Of a stretch of DNA of 64,000 bases, positions 48,212 to 56,880 are shown one piece after another. Source of the DNA: UBA724 sp964229545. Lineage in GTDB: Bacteria; Bacteroidota; Bacteroidia; Flavobacteriales; Flavobacteriaceae. Both the position numbers and the translations under genes were made by a program. The notes beneath the pieces are model-generated. The model was not told the origin of the DNA. It made no database searches and worked only from the letters and a program-made list of their open reading frames with translations. Position 1 is the first letter of the stretch. The number at the start of each line of letters is the position of its first letter. The stretch is from assembly GCA_964229545.1 (NCBI GenBank), contig CAXRDP010000037.1:1-64000 (forward strand). Direction: 5' to 3'.

Positions 48212-49600
48212 ATGTCTACCGGCCCTGAAGCCTTTGACCAAAGTCCCATCACACGTTTTGAGACGATGTTACAATCAGATCAAATTCACTTTTTTGACGC
48301 CACTGAGTTTGAAGAAATCATTCAGTTTTATATAGACACTGGCAATCTTGGAACCGCTAGAAAAGCACTAGAAATTGGAAAAAAGCAACACCCCGATTTT
48401 TCAGGATTGAGACTTCTACAAGTGGAATTAATGTTGCTTAACAATCAATACGAGGAAGCCGAGAAGATTATTGACGCGGTGGGTGAAATGGAACCTTACA
48501 ACGAGGCGGTCTATTTGCACAAAGCGGTGATTTTGTCTAAGACCATGCGTCACCAAGAAGCGATAGAGTTTCTAAAAACAGGAATGGCATATGCTGAGGA
48601 TGTACTGGAATTCCACAACCTCCTTGCCATGGAGTATTTGTATTTGGACAGCTTTGTCATGGCCAAAGAACATTTTATAAAATGTATAGACTTGGACCCC
48701 AAAGATACCCATGCGATGTACAATATCATTTATTGTTTTGAATCTTTGGAGGACACAGATGGGGCCATAGGTTTTTTAAATGAGTTTCTTGCTAAAGACC
48801 CTTACAACGAAGTGGGTTGGCATCAATTGGGAAGACAATATGCTGCCAAAAACCAACCTGAACAAGCTTTAACAGCTTTCGACTTCGCCATTATTTGTGA
48901 TGATGCCTTTATTGGTGCCTATTTTGAAATGGGTAAGATTCTGGAGAAACTAAAACGATGGAATGAAGCTATTTTGGCATATGAAACTACCCTTCAGATC
49001 GACGATCCGACTTCTTTTGCTTTGCTTCGCATGGGGGAGTGTCACAAAGCGTTGGGAAATGTAGCCTTGGCCTTGCGCTTCTTTAAAAATGCTTTGCACG
49101 AAGACCCATTGTCCGAAAAGGCATGGATTGCGCTTATTGATTTGTTTTTGATGAAAAACAACCACAAACAAGCGCTTTATTACCTGAAAAAATCCATACA
49201 AATCGACAACTCCAATATCGAATTGTGGAAGCGATATGCCACGACCCATCAGACTATGGGCTTGTTGGAAGAGGCCGATATTGCCTATGGCGAATGTGTC
49301 AATTTGGGAAACTACGAGTTGAGCACTTTTATACAATGGGCCGATGTGCTCAAGGAAATGCAAGAGTACAATAAGGCAGCCGAGGTTTTGCGTCAAGGAC
49401 TCGAGTTTTATCCGGAGAACAGCACGCTTAACTTTAGACTGGCTGGCATTTGCCTGCTGAATTCACAAGCAAATGAGGCGCGATTCTTTCTAAAGAATGG
49501 CTACCTGTCTGATGCAAAAGAACTGGAAAACTTCTACCTGCAATTTCCTCAATTCAAAAGTTCTTCTTTTGTAAAGAACAGCCTTCCCATCGACCTCTAA
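48212..49600 (+). CDS. Tetratricopeptide-repeat protein
   Basis: A 462-residue protein made of degenerate TPR units. Helix-turn-helix repeats with the W/L-G-Y-A-F-P spacing recur, for example YNEAVYLHKAVILSKTMRHQEAIEFLK, DTHAMYNIIYCFESLEDTDGAIGFLNEF, VGWHQLGRQYAAKNQPEQALTAFDFA and NSTLNFRLAGICLLNSQANEARFFLKNG. No signal peptide, membrane segment or enzyme domain is visible. TPR proteins are scaffolds; partner unknown. It precedes two DUF368 membrane proteins on the same strand by 36 bases. Confidence 0.88.
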   Translation: MSTGPEAFDQSPITRFETMLQSDQIHFFDATEFEEIIQFYIDTGNLGTARKALEIGKKQHPDFSGLRLLQVELMLLNNQYEEAEKIIDAVGEMEPYNEAVYLHKAVILSKTMRHQEAIEFLKTGMAYAEDVLEFHNLLAMEYLYLDSFVMAKEHFIKCIDLDPKDTHAMYNIIYCFESLEDTDGAIGFLNEFLAKDPYNEVGWHQLGRQYAAKNQPEQALTAFDFAIICDDAFIGAYFEMGKILEKLKRWNEAILAYETTLQIDDPTSFALLRMGECHKALGNVALALRFFKNALHEDPLSEKAWIALIDLFLMKNNHKQALYYLKKSIQIDNSNIELWKRYATTHQTMGLLEEADIAYGECVNLGNYELSTFIQWADVLKEMQEYNKAAEVLRQGLEFYPENSTLNFRLAGICLLNSQANEARFFLKNGYLSDAKELENFYLQFPQFKSSSFVKNSLPIDL

Positions 49601-49636
49601 ACCACTCGATTTAGTACTTTTGTCCTCATTGGAAAT

Positions 49637-50554
49637 ATGCGTATGCGTTTGATTGTTTTGTATCTAAAGGGTTTATGTATGGGAGCTGCTGACATTGTCC
49701 CCGGGGTTTCGGGTGGCACCATGGCACTGATTACGAACATCTATGAGGAACTCATACGCTCTATCAATAACCTGACATATAGTTCCGTAAAAAAATTATT
49801 CAGCAGTGAATACAAAACGGCATGGAAAACACTCAACGGTAGTTTTTTAATCTCTTTGGCCTTGGGGATAGGCACCAGTATTACGGTGTTTGGAAGTTCT
49901 ATTCAGCAACTGCTTGTTCACCTACCCATTGCGCTTTGGTCTTTCTTTTTCGGTTTGATTCTTATGAGCGCCTTGCTTATTGGAAAACAGATACAAAATC
50001 GGTCTTGGAATGTCATAGGATTATTTCTTGTGGGAATAACCATTTCGTTGATGGTGGGATTTTTGAGTCCGGCACAAGCCTCAACTTCCTTGCCCTATCT
50101 TTTTTTGTGTGGGATGCTGGCCGTAGTGGCGATGATATTGCCGGGAATTTCGGGCGCCTTTATCCTGATTCTTCTTGGGGCTTACGACACCGCATTGGAA
50201 ACATTGACGCTCATTCGTGGTTTTAAAACCCAAGGGTTTGTGTTTTTGGCAGCTTTTGCTTTGGGTGGTATCATCGGGCTGAAGGTGTTTGCCAAACTAC
50301 TACACGGGCTGTACCAAAATCACAAAAACCGCGTTTTGTCTTTGTTGGTAGGCTTTATGCTTGGGTCACTTTACAAAGTTTGGCCATGGAAAAAAAACGT
50401 CGCGATAGGAAACGATGACCTCATCAGAGAAATTGCCATATGGCCAGACTTAACTGCGGACAATCATTCATTTTGGTTGGCGGTGCCATGCGCCATCGCA
50501 GGCGCAGGACTCATCATGCTTTTTGAGTTTGTAAGCAAAAGAAAAAAATCATGA
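49637..50554 (+). CDS. DUF368 membrane protein, polyprenyl-phosphate transporter family (first copy)
   Basis: A 305-residue multi-pass membrane protein of the DUF368 (PopT) family. Members recycle undecaprenyl-phosphate across the inner membrane in some bacteria. The signature KGLCMGAADIVPGVSGGTMALITNIYEEL opens the protein, and the matching internal repeat MAVVAMILPGISGAFILILLGAYDT-like sequence marks the second half. Both halves have the PG(V/I)SG turn, which suggests an inverted-repeat fold. It overlaps the second DUF368 gene by 4 bases. Substrate is inferred from the family. Confidence 0.88.
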   Translation: MRMRLIVLYLKGLCMGAADIVPGVSGGTMALITNIYEELIRSINNLTYSSVKKLFSSEYKTAWKTLNGSFLISLALGIGTSITVFGSSIQQLLVHLPIALWSFFFGLILMSALLIGKQIQNRSWNVIGLFLVGITISLMVGFLSPAQASTSLPYLFLCGMLAVVAMILPGISGAFILILLGAYDTALETLTLIRGFKTQGFVFLAAFALGGIIGLKVFAKLLHGLYQNHKNRVLSLLVGFMLGSLYKVWPWKKNVAIGNDDLIREIAIWPDLTADNHSFWLAVPCAIAGAGLIMLFEFVSKRKKS

Positions 50555-51510
50555 ACCAAAGAGGACTCTACGACAATATACTTTTGGTGATTAAAGGCCT
50601 CGCCATGGGTGTGGCCAACAAAGTACCCGGTGTTTCCGGAGGAATTATTGCGGTGGTCACAGGTTTTTATGGAGAGTTTTTGTATTCATTAAAAAGGCTA
50701 AACTTCAAAGCCCTTATGCTGCTGCTCACGGGCCGTTTTAGGAGTTTTGTTCAATATACCAATGCGGCCTTTTTAAGCCTTATAACTCTCGGGATTGTCA
50801 TCAGTTATTTTACTGTTTCTAGGCTGCTCGATTTTGCATTGATCCATTACGAACAACACGTATGGGGTCTGTTTTTTGGCATGGTGCTGATGTCAGCGGT
50901 GTTGTTGATACGTGATTTTGGCCGATGGAATTTTAGGTACCTACTTTTTTGTGCCTTGGGGTTTGCCACAGGAGTCTTACTGATTTTTCTAGAACCTGCA
51001 GAGGAGAATCGAAGTCTGTTTTTTGTTTTTTTCTGTGGTATGGTAAGTATTATCGGTATGACATTGCCCGGCTTATCGGGTTCCTTTTTGTTGATTCTGA
51101 TGGGCAACTATGTATTGCTCCTTGTCGATGCAGTCAATGCGCTAGGGGCTTTTGGCGTAGGACTGACACAAAGCATTCCTATGACAGAATTGTACAACAC
51201 ACATAAAGAACTACTCAACATACTCTTAGTGTTTATTCTTGGGTCTCTCACCGGGCTGGTAGCCATATCGAGCCTTCTCCACTATGTACTGATGCGTTAC
51301 GAAAAGCGTTTGAGAACGCTCATCATTGGTTTCATTATAGGTTCGCTACCCATTTTATGGCCTTGGTCTGAACACCGAACCATCGGTAGCACATTAGGGG
51401 AAACAACACGAACCGTTGTTTTGGAACAAGGAACCATGTATACAATTATGTGGCTTGTGTTGGGGGGTGTTCTTGTATTTGGATTGGATTTGTATGAAAG
51501 AAAAAAATAG
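50551..51510 (+). CDS. DUF368 membrane protein, polyprenyl-phosphate transporter family (second copy)
   Basis: A 319-residue paralogue of the preceding gene, with MGVANKVPGVSGGIIAVVTGFYGEF at the start and MTLPGLSGSFLLILMGNYVLL in the second half. The two proteins share the fold and motifs but are clearly different in sequence, so this is not a recent duplication. The ATG overlaps the first gene's stop (ATGA), which implies coordinated synthesis and possibly a heteromeric transporter. Its 3' end overlaps the aroE start by 17 bases. Confidence 0.88.
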   Translation: MNQRGLYDNILLVIKGLAMGVANKVPGVSGGIIAVVTGFYGEFLYSLKRLNFKALMLLLTGRFRSFVQYTNAAFLSLITLGIVISYFTVSRLLDFALIHYEQHVWGLFFGMVLMSAVLLIRDFGRWNFRYLLFCALGFATGVLLIFLEPAEENRSLFFVFFCGMVSIIGMTLPGLSGSFLLILMGNYVLLLVDAVNALGAFGVGLTQSIPMTELYNTHKELLNILLVFILGSLTGLVAISSLLHYVLMRYEKRLRTLIIGFIIGSLPILWPWSEHRTIGSTLGETTRTVVLEQGTMYTIMWLVLGGVLVFGLDLYERKK

Positions 51511-52231
51511 AGTTTTCGGCTTGTTGGGTCGCAACATTGACTATTCCTTTTCACGCGGATATTTCTCAGAAAAATTCGAAAAAGAGGGTATTGATGCGGT
51601 TTATAAAAATTTTGACCTTCAAGACATATCCGAACTGTCAAGCGTTTTAGAAAAACAATTGATACATGGTCTTAATGTGACCATTCCATACAAAGAGGAA
51701 GTCATTCCTTATTTGGATGAGCTGGACAAGACAGCCCAAAAAATTAGTGCTGTCAATACCATTGTATTTAAAGAAGGAAAACGAATCGGGTTCAACACAG
51801 ACTGTATTGGGTTTGAGCGCGCTTTAAAAACCAAACTGAAACCCCACCACAAAAAAGCTTTGGTGCTGGGAACAGGGGGCGCGTCAAAAGCTATATGTTA
51901 TGTGTTCGAGCAATTGGGCATCGAATACCAAATGGTTTCCAGAACAGCGGGCTTACACAAAAAAACATATTCCCAATTGGAGACCAATGATTACCACACA
52001 CATTCTGTAATCGTAAACTGCACACCTGTGGGCACCCATCCAAATGTCGAAGACAAACCACCCCTAGACTACTCCCAAATCAGTGAAAAACACCTTCTAT
52101 TTGACCTGATTTATAACCCCAGCGAAACGCGCTTTCTTGCCTTAGGCAAGGAGTGTGGTGCTGACACCTCCAATGGTCTTTACATGCTTCAAAAGCAAGC
52201 AGAAGCCGCATGGGAACTGTGGAATCGGTAA
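51494..52231 (+). CDS. aroE: Shikimate dehydrogenase
   Basis: NADPH-dependent step of aromatic amino acid synthesis. The 245-residue protein starts KEKNRVFGLLGRNIDYSFSRGYFSEKF, with the S-x-S substrate motif, then GLNVTIPYKEEVIPYLDEL carrying the catalytic Lys, NTDCIGFERAL, the Rossmann motif VLGTGGASKAICYVFE, and the closing YNPSETRFL and NGLYMLQKQAEAAWELW. ATG 51494 lies inside the end of the second DUF368 gene. Slightly short but complete. Confidence 0.93.
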   Translation: MKEKNRVFGLLGRNIDYSFSRGYFSEKFEKEGIDAVYKNFDLQDISELSSVLEKQLIHGLNVTIPYKEEVIPYLDELDKTAQKISAVNTIVFKEGKRIGFNTDCIGFERALKTKLKPHHKKALVLGTGGASKAICYVFEQLGIEYQMVSRTAGLHKKTYSQLETNDYHTHSVIVNCTPVGTHPNVEDKPPLDYSQISEKHLLFDLIYNPSETRFLALGKECGADTSNGLYMLQKQAEAAWELWNR

Positions 52232-52289
52232 GTTTTTTTCATAGTTTTTTAGAATTCTTATATTAGGGTTGACAAACCGCTTACAAACC

Positions 52290-53627
52290 ATGCAAGAAAG
52301 TAACGACACACATTTGCACGATGCAAATGAAGAACAGGTGGGCAACGAGGCCCCTAAGCAAGAGGAAAAAACAGATAAAGTAACTCCTCAAGAAGAAAGC
52401 CATGCCCAAAATCAGGAGGAAGAAACCCAAGAGAACACAGATGAGCTCACTGAGGATTACAGTGCCATGGAGCTCGATGAACTGGTAAAGGCGCTGGAGA
52501 AATTACTTAGCACAGGTAAAGTTCATCATTTTAGAAAATCATTTGATGCGCTTATTGCTACTTTCAATAAAAAATACCGAACCCTTATCAACTCAAAAAA
52601 ACAAGCCTTTGTTGAGGGGGGTGGAATTGAGGAGGACTTTGAAATCATCATTCCGGAAAAGTCCCAGTTTGAATCTCTTGTAAAACGTTACAAAACAGAA
52701 CGCAGCCAATACTATAAAGAGTTTGAAAAAAACCTACAAACAAACCTAAAAATACGCCTGGAGTTGATTGAAGAGTTGAAAGAACTCATCGGGCTTGATC
52801 AACCCATAGGGGAAACTTACAAGCAGTTCAAAACGCTCCAAAACAAGTGGCATGAAACAGGGCATGTACCCAGAACAGAGGCCAATAATGTTTGGAGAAC
52901 CTATCGCCACCACGTGGGTATTTTTTATGATTTTCTCCACCTCAATCGTGAGTTTCGCGAATTGGACTACAAATACAACTACGAACAAAAACTCAAAGTT
53001 ATCGAAGAGGCTGAGGCTTTGGTCGGAATGGAAGACATTCAAAAAGCATTCAGAAATCTTCAAGACCTGCACAAGCGCTGGAAAGACGAACTCGGGCCCG
53101 TGGCCAAAGAACACGGAGATGCTTTGTGGGAACGTTTCGGAGAAGCGACAAAGATCATACATGACAAGCGTCAGTATTTTCTAAAAAATCAGGAACTTAT
53201 TTTGGAAGAAAACCTTCAAAAAAAGCAATTGATTTTGGAACAGATGAAGAGTTTGAACGAAGAGCAAGCAAACTCGCACAGTGCCATGCAAAAACAGATC
53301 AACAAAATGGAAGGCCTTAGAACTTCCTTTTTTGACATTGGCCACATCCCAAAAAGCCAAAATGATTCCGTGTGGGCAGACTTTAAAAAAACCATGGGGG
53401 TATTTAGTCGAAAGAGAAACAATTTCTACAAGAATCTCAAAAAATCCTACAACGAAAACCTCCAAAAACGTTTGGAGATCATCAAAGAAGCTGAGGAACT
53501 CAGCCAATCTGATGATTTTAAAAACACAACTCCCAAAATCATTGCACTACAAAAAAAATGGAAAGAAACCGGAGCGGTTTCAAGAAGGCAAAACGATAAG
53601 GTTTGGAAAGAATTCAGAGCCGTATGA
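52290..53627 (+). CDS. DUF349 domain protein, N-terminal part up to an in-frame TGA
   Basis: The product of 445 codons has an acidic N-terminal tail (Glu/Gln rich to residue ~65), then several DUF349 repeats. Each repeat has a helix with LQ..W...G and a VWxxYRHH/LWERFxEA/VWADFKK-type segment; they recur near 52840-52960, 53070-53180 and 53340-53440. The fourth repeat is cut at TGA 53625-53627 in VWKEFRAV-TGA-NAYFDRMD, where reading continues in the same frame. Start ATG 52290 (an upstream TTG is not favoured). DUF349 proteins are long helical proteins of uncertain role, often linked to nucleic acid or stress functions. Confidence 0.85.
   Translation: MQESNDTHLHDANEEQVGNEAPKQEEKTDKVTPQEESHAQNQEEETQENTDELTEDYSAMELDELVKALEKLLSTGKVHHFRKSFDALIATFNKKYRTLINSKKQAFVEGGGIEEDFEIIIPEKSQFESLVKRYKTERSQYYKEFEKNLQTNLKIRLELIEELKELIGLDQPIGETYKQFKTLQNKWHETGHVPRTEANNVWRTYRHHVGIFYDFLHLNREFRELDYKYNYEQKLKVIEEAEALVGMEDIQKAFRNLQDLHKRWKDELGPVAKEHGDALWERFGEATKIIHDKRQYFLKNQELILEENLQKKQLILEQMKSLNEEQANSHSAMQKQINKMEGLRTSFFDIGHIPKSQNDSVWADFKKTMGVFSRKRNNFYKNLKKSYNENLQKRLEIIKEAEELSQSDDFKNTTPKIIALQKKWKETGAVSRRQNDKVWKEFRAV
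53625..53627 (+). other. In-frame TGA splitting the DUF349 gene
   Basis: Codons read GTA-TGA-AAC-GCC-TAC-TTT-GAC, with the frame open on both sides through to 54146 and the downstream protein still DUF349-like. One base change from a sense codon such as TGC, TGT, TGG or CGA would restore a 618-residue protein. Confidence 0.85.
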
Positions 53628-53645
53628 AACGCCTACTTTGACCGT

Positions 53646-54146
53646 ATGGATACCAGCCTAAACCACGCGACTGCTCAGGAGCAAGAAGCATGGAACAATA
53701 AATCTGAGCTGTTGAAAACTGTGCAATCATTTACCGAACCAGACGAAGGAAGTGTTGAACAGGTCGAGTCTTGGGTGGAATCGTGGAGCAACTTAGGGGC
53801 TGTAGCCAAAAACAAGCAACACATCGAAACCAAATTTGTTACTGCCATCGCAAAAGCCTACAAAACTCTCGGGCTAAGCGCTGAAGAGATTCACAACAAA
53901 CGCTATGCGCTGCAATTGCACCTTATGGCCGACCAACCCGATGCTTTACACAAAGAAAGAGCAACAATTCAGAGAAAAATAGAGGAAACCAAACAGCAAA
54001 TTATTCAATTGGAAACCAATATGCAGTTCTTTAGCGAAAATTCCTCGGACAATCCTATTGTAGCCAAAGTAAATAAAGACATTCAAAAGCATCAAGCAAC
54101 ACTGGAAAAACTCAAGGAAAAGAAAAGGATGTTAAAGTCAATCTGA
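53646..54146 (+). CDS. DUF349 domain protein, C-terminal part after the TGA
   Basis: A 166-residue continuation in the same frame as the N-terminal part. It begins MDTSLNHATAQEQEAWNNKS and has another repeat-like segment (VESWVESWSNLGAVAKNKQHIETKF) and a C-terminal coiled coil (IQRKIEETKQQIIQLETNMQFF). As a separate gene it has no obvious promoter; ATG 53646 may reinitiate after the stop. It most likely belongs with the upstream part as one gene that was interrupted or misread. It overlaps the convergent mazG gene by 9 bases. Confidence 0.7.
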   Translation: MDTSLNHATAQEQEAWNNKSELLKTVQSFTEPDEGSVEQVESWVESWSNLGAVAKNKQHIETKFVTAIAKAYKTLGLSAEEIHNKRYALQLHLMADQPDALHKERATIQRKIEETKQQIIQLETNMQFFSENSSDNPIVAKVNKDIQKHQATLEKLKEKKRMLKSI

Positions 54147-54923
54147 TTTAGACATTTCCTTAGCTGATTGCCATAGTTTTTCTAAAGCATCCAAATCGAG
54201 GTCAGCCATTTTTTTACCACGGTCCTGAAGTTGTTGTTCCATCAACTCAAAACGATCGACAAACTTTTGGTTGGTTCGTGCCAATGCATCGTCTGCATTG
54301 ATCCCCATAAAGCGCGCATAATTGACCAATGAAAAAATCAAATCTCCGAATTCGGCTTCCGTTTTCGAGTTGTCTCCATTTTGTACCTCCTCCAAAAACT
54401 CTCCCAGTTCTTCTTGGATTTTCAGTGCAACATCCTCTGTTTTTTTCCAGTCAAATCCCACACCAGCGGCTTTCTCCTGCATGCGATGTGCCTTCACCAA
54501 ACTGGGCAATCCTTTCGGTACACCTGCCAGTACCCCATTTCGACCTTCTTTGAGTTTGATCTGCTCCCAATTTTGCTTGACTTCCTCCTCGTTTTGCACT
54601 TCCACATCTCCATAAACATGTGGATGACGCTGGATGAGCTTGTCACAAATCTCGTTGGCCACATCGGCGATATCAAAAGCACTGCGTTCACTTCCAATCT
54701 TCGCATAAAACACAATGTGCAACAACAAATCGCCCAATTCCTTTTTGACCTCTTCTGCATCATCTGCCAAAAGGGCATCGCTTAACTCGTAAGTCTCCTC
54801 GATGGTCAAGTGTCGTAAACTTTCAAATGTCTGCTTTCGATCCCATGGACATTGGTAGCGCAACTCATCCATAATGGTCAGCAAGCGGTCAAAAGCCTGA
54901 AGTTGTTGGGTGCGCTTGTCCAT
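54138..54923 (-). CDS. mazG: Nucleoside triphosphate pyrophosphohydrolase MazG
   Basis: Hydrolyses (d)NTPs to monophosphates, a house-cleaning enzyme. The 261-residue protein has two MazG domains. The first has CPWDRKQTFESLRHLTIEETYELSDALLADDAEEVKKELGDLLLHIVFYA-type sequence with the metal-binding EExxE/ExxD helices, and the second has VALKIQEELGEFLEEVQN and EFGDLIFSLVNYAR. ATG 54923 is used; it overlaps the def stop by one base (TGATG). It is the last gene of the ruvX-def-mazG minus-strand run. Confidence 0.94.
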   Translation of the reverse strand: MDKRTQQLQAFDRLLTIMDELRYQCPWDRKQTFESLRHLTIEETYELSDALLADDAEEVKKELGDLLLHIVFYAKIGSERSAFDIADVANEICDKLIQRHPHVYGDVEVQNEEEVKQNWEQIKLKEGRNGVLAGVPKGLPSLVKAHRMQEKAAGVGFDWKKTEDVALKIQEELGEFLEEVQNGDNSKTEAEFGDLIFSLVNYARFMGINADDALARTNQKFVDRFELMEQQLQDRGKKMADLDLDALEKLWQSAKEMSKSD

Positions 54924-55516
54924 CAAATATTAAGTGATTTTTTATCAGCAAATGTCATGGGATAATCGGCTTCGACTTTGCCCCTGGCAATTTGTGTAAG
55001 CTTGGATTTAAGTAACTTTTTTTTGAGTGCACTCAATTTGTCGGTAAACAAAATGCCTTCTATATGATCGTATTCGTGCTGAACAATACGCGATGCAATG
55101 CCATAAAGTTGCATTTGTTGGGGTTTAAAATTTTCATCCAAAAACTCAATGCTTATCTCATCTTTGCGGCTCACATCCTCCCGAATGTCAGGAATGCTCA
55201 AACAGCCTTCGTTGAAGTCTTCCATAACCCCACTTCTGGCCACTATGGTAGGATTGATAAACACATGTTTAAATTCTTTGAGCGCCTTTCGCTCTGACAA
55301 AATCAGGTCAGTATCTCTATAAAATGGACTGCCATCAACCACAAAAAGTCGAATCGGCAAACCGATTTGGGGGGCAGCCAAGCCCACACCATTGGCACCA
55401 TACATGGTCTCCCACATATTTTTGATAAGCTGATTGAGGTCGGGATACTTCTTGTCGATCTCAGCCGCCTTCTGTCTGAGTACCGGATGTCCATATGCAA
55501 CAATGGGTAATATCAT
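54923..55516 (-). CDS. def: Peptide deformylase
   Basis: Removes the formyl group from nascent proteins. The 197-residue protein has the three motifs: GVGLAAPQIG, EGCLSIPDI (zinc Cys) and VQHEYDHIEG (zinc His pair and catalytic Glu). An Asn/Arg-rich region before the third motif and a basic C-terminus complete it. Its ATG overlaps the ruvX stop by 4 bases (ATGA), and its stop overlaps mazG by one base, so the three are translationally coupled. Confidence 0.95.
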   Translation of the reverse strand: MILPIVAYGHPVLRQKAAEIDKKYPDLNQLIKNMWETMYGANGVGLAAPQIGLPIRLFVVDGSPFYRDTDLILSERKALKEFKHVFINPTIVARSGVMEDFNEGCLSIPDIREDVSRKDEISIEFLDENFKPQQMQLYGIASRIVQHEYDHIEGILFTDKLSALKKKLLKSKLTQIARGKVEADYPMTFADKKSLNI

Positions 55517-55935
55517 AGTGTGTTTTTTTGCGCGGCCAAAAAAGATTGTAGTATAAGCGTGGCACTTACCTTATCCACCAGACCTTTGTTGGATTTGGCT
55601 TTACGAGTGAGTCCGGCGCTAGCAATCGATTGAGCCGCAATTTTTGAAGTAAAGCGTTCGTCGTAGGTGTAATGGTTCCATTTTGGGAATCGGGACTTGC
55701 ATTCGTTGACAAATGTTTCCACATGCGCAGTCATCTCGGAGGGTTGGTTGTGAAGACGCATGGGCATACCCACCAACAATCCGGAAACATCAGCCGTTTT
55801 TTGGAAGTTCTCTATAAAGTCAAATATTTGATGGGTCGCTATGGTATCATGGCCAAAGGCAAACACTTGTGCGTCGTCTGTAACGGCTACCCCACAGCGT
55901 TTGAGTCCGTAGTCTATAGCGATAATCCTACCCAT
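55513..55935 (-). CDS. ruvX: Putative Holliday junction resolvase / pre-16S rRNA nuclease RuvX (YqgF)
   Basis: A 140-residue RNase H-like nuclease. Family members process pre-16S rRNA or resolve junctions. Landmarks are the first acidic motif IIAIDYGLKRCGVAVTD, VGMPMRLHNQPSEMTAHVETF in the middle and the ERFTSKIAAQ end. The catalytic Asp in AIDYG is intact. It is the first gene of the ruvX-def-mazG run and diverges from dapD across ~86 bases. Confidence 0.93.
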   Translation of the reverse strand: MGRIIAIDYGLKRCGVAVTDDAQVFAFGHDTIATHQIFDFIENFQKTADVSGLLVGMPMRLHNQPSEMTAHVETFVNECKSRFPKWNHYTYDERFTSKIAAQSIASAGLTRKAKSNKGLVDKVSATLILQSFLAAQKNTL

Positions 55936-55998
55936 AGTTGCAAAAATACGCTTATTGATACAATTTGTGTACGAACCTATTTTTTGCTCAATTGACCT

Positions 55999-56006
55999 TA
56001 TATTTG
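55999..56006 (+). promoter_or_regulatory. Bacteroidota-type -7 promoter element upstream of dapD
   Basis: TATATTTG matches TAnnTTTG exactly and lies 15 bases before ATG 56022. It supports that ATG over an earlier in-frame candidate at 55965, which would lie upstream of the transcript start. Confidence 0.5.
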
Positions 56007-56021
56007 AAAAAAAAATTGATC

Positions 56022-56837
56022 ATGACGCATTTACAGAACACCATAGAATCCGCTTGGGACAACCGCGAATTGTTAAAACAAGAAGAAACCCAAAAAGCCA
56101 TTCGCGCTGTCATCGCCGCTTTGGACGCGGGCGAACTTCGTGTGGCTGAACCCCAAGCCTCCGGATGGCAGGTCAATGAGTGGGTCAAAAAAGCGGTGGT
56201 GCTCTACTTCCCCATACAAGGCATGGAAACCCTTCAAGCCGGACCGCTAGAATTTCATGATAAAATTCCTTTAAAAACCGGATACAAAGAAAAAGGCATC
56301 CGTGTGGTACCCCACGCAGTAGCACGTCATGGTGCTTATATTTCACCCGGAACCATTTTGATGCCTAGCTATGTAAACATAGGCGCCTATGTAGACAAGG
56401 GTACTATGGTAGACACATGGGCCACAGTAGGTAGCTGCGCGCAAATTGGAAAAAATGTGCATTTAAGTGGTGGTGTAGGAATCGGAGGGGTTTTGGAACC
56501 ACTTCAAGCCGCACCCGTCATCATTGAGGACAATGCTTTTGTGGGTTCACGCTGTATCGTAGTAGAAGGCGTCAGAGTGGAGACGGAAGCAGTTTTGGGT
56601 GCCAATGTGGTACTTACGGCATCAACAAAAATCATAGATGTAACCGGTGACGAACCCATCGAGTCCAAAGGAGTTGTTCCGGCTCGCTCGGTGGTCATCC
56701 CAGGCAGTTATACCAAAACTTTTCCTGCAGGAGATTTCCAAGTGCCTTGTGCGCTTATCATCGGCAAACGCAAAGAAAGCACCAACAAAAAAACTTCTTT
56801 GAACGACGCCTTGAGAACCTATGATGTTTCTGTATAA
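56022..56837 (+). CDS. dapD: 2,3,4,5-tetrahydropyridine-2,6-dicarboxylate N-succinyltransferase
   Basis: Lysine and meso-diaminopimelate pathway enzyme using succinyl-CoA. The 271-residue protein has an N-terminal helical part (QNTIESAWDNRELLKQEETQKAI) and a left-handed beta-helix made of hexapeptide repeats: VVPHAVARHGAYISPGTILMPSYVNIGAYVDKGTMVDTWATVGSCAQIG and GGVGIGGVLEPLQAAPVIIEDNAFVGSRCIVVEGV. Start ATG 56022 follows a TAnnTTTG promoter element. DAP synthesis also supplies peptidoglycan. Confidence 0.95.
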   Translation: MTHLQNTIESAWDNRELLKQEETQKAIRAVIAALDAGELRVAEPQASGWQVNEWVKKAVVLYFPIQGMETLQAGPLEFHDKIPLKTGYKEKGIRVVPHAVARHGAYISPGTILMPSYVNIGAYVDKGTMVDTWATVGSCAQIGKNVHLSGGVGIGGVLEPLQAAPVIIEDNAFVGSRCIVVEGVRVETEAVLGANVVLTASTKIIDVTGDEPIESKGVVPARSVVIPGSYTKTFPAGDFQVPCALIIGKRKESTNKKTSLNDALRTYDVSV

Positions 56838-56864
56838 AGGCAATAATATAGGCGTCAAATAGCT

Positions 56865-56872
56865 TATTTTTG
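56865..56872 (+). promoter_or_regulatory. Bacteroidota-type -7 promoter element upstream of sua5
   Basis: TATTTTTG matches TAnnTTTG exactly, 8 bases before the ATG at 56881. It probably drives the sua5-cca-ctaA-pRiA4b-type run. Confidence 0.5.
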
Positions 56873-56880
56873 TTCCACCT

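Noticed and set aside
53625..53627. TGA in the DUF349 gene as a selenocysteine codon
   Set aside because: No clear SECIS-type hairpin follows the TGA at the right distance, and no selenocysteine genes are in the window.
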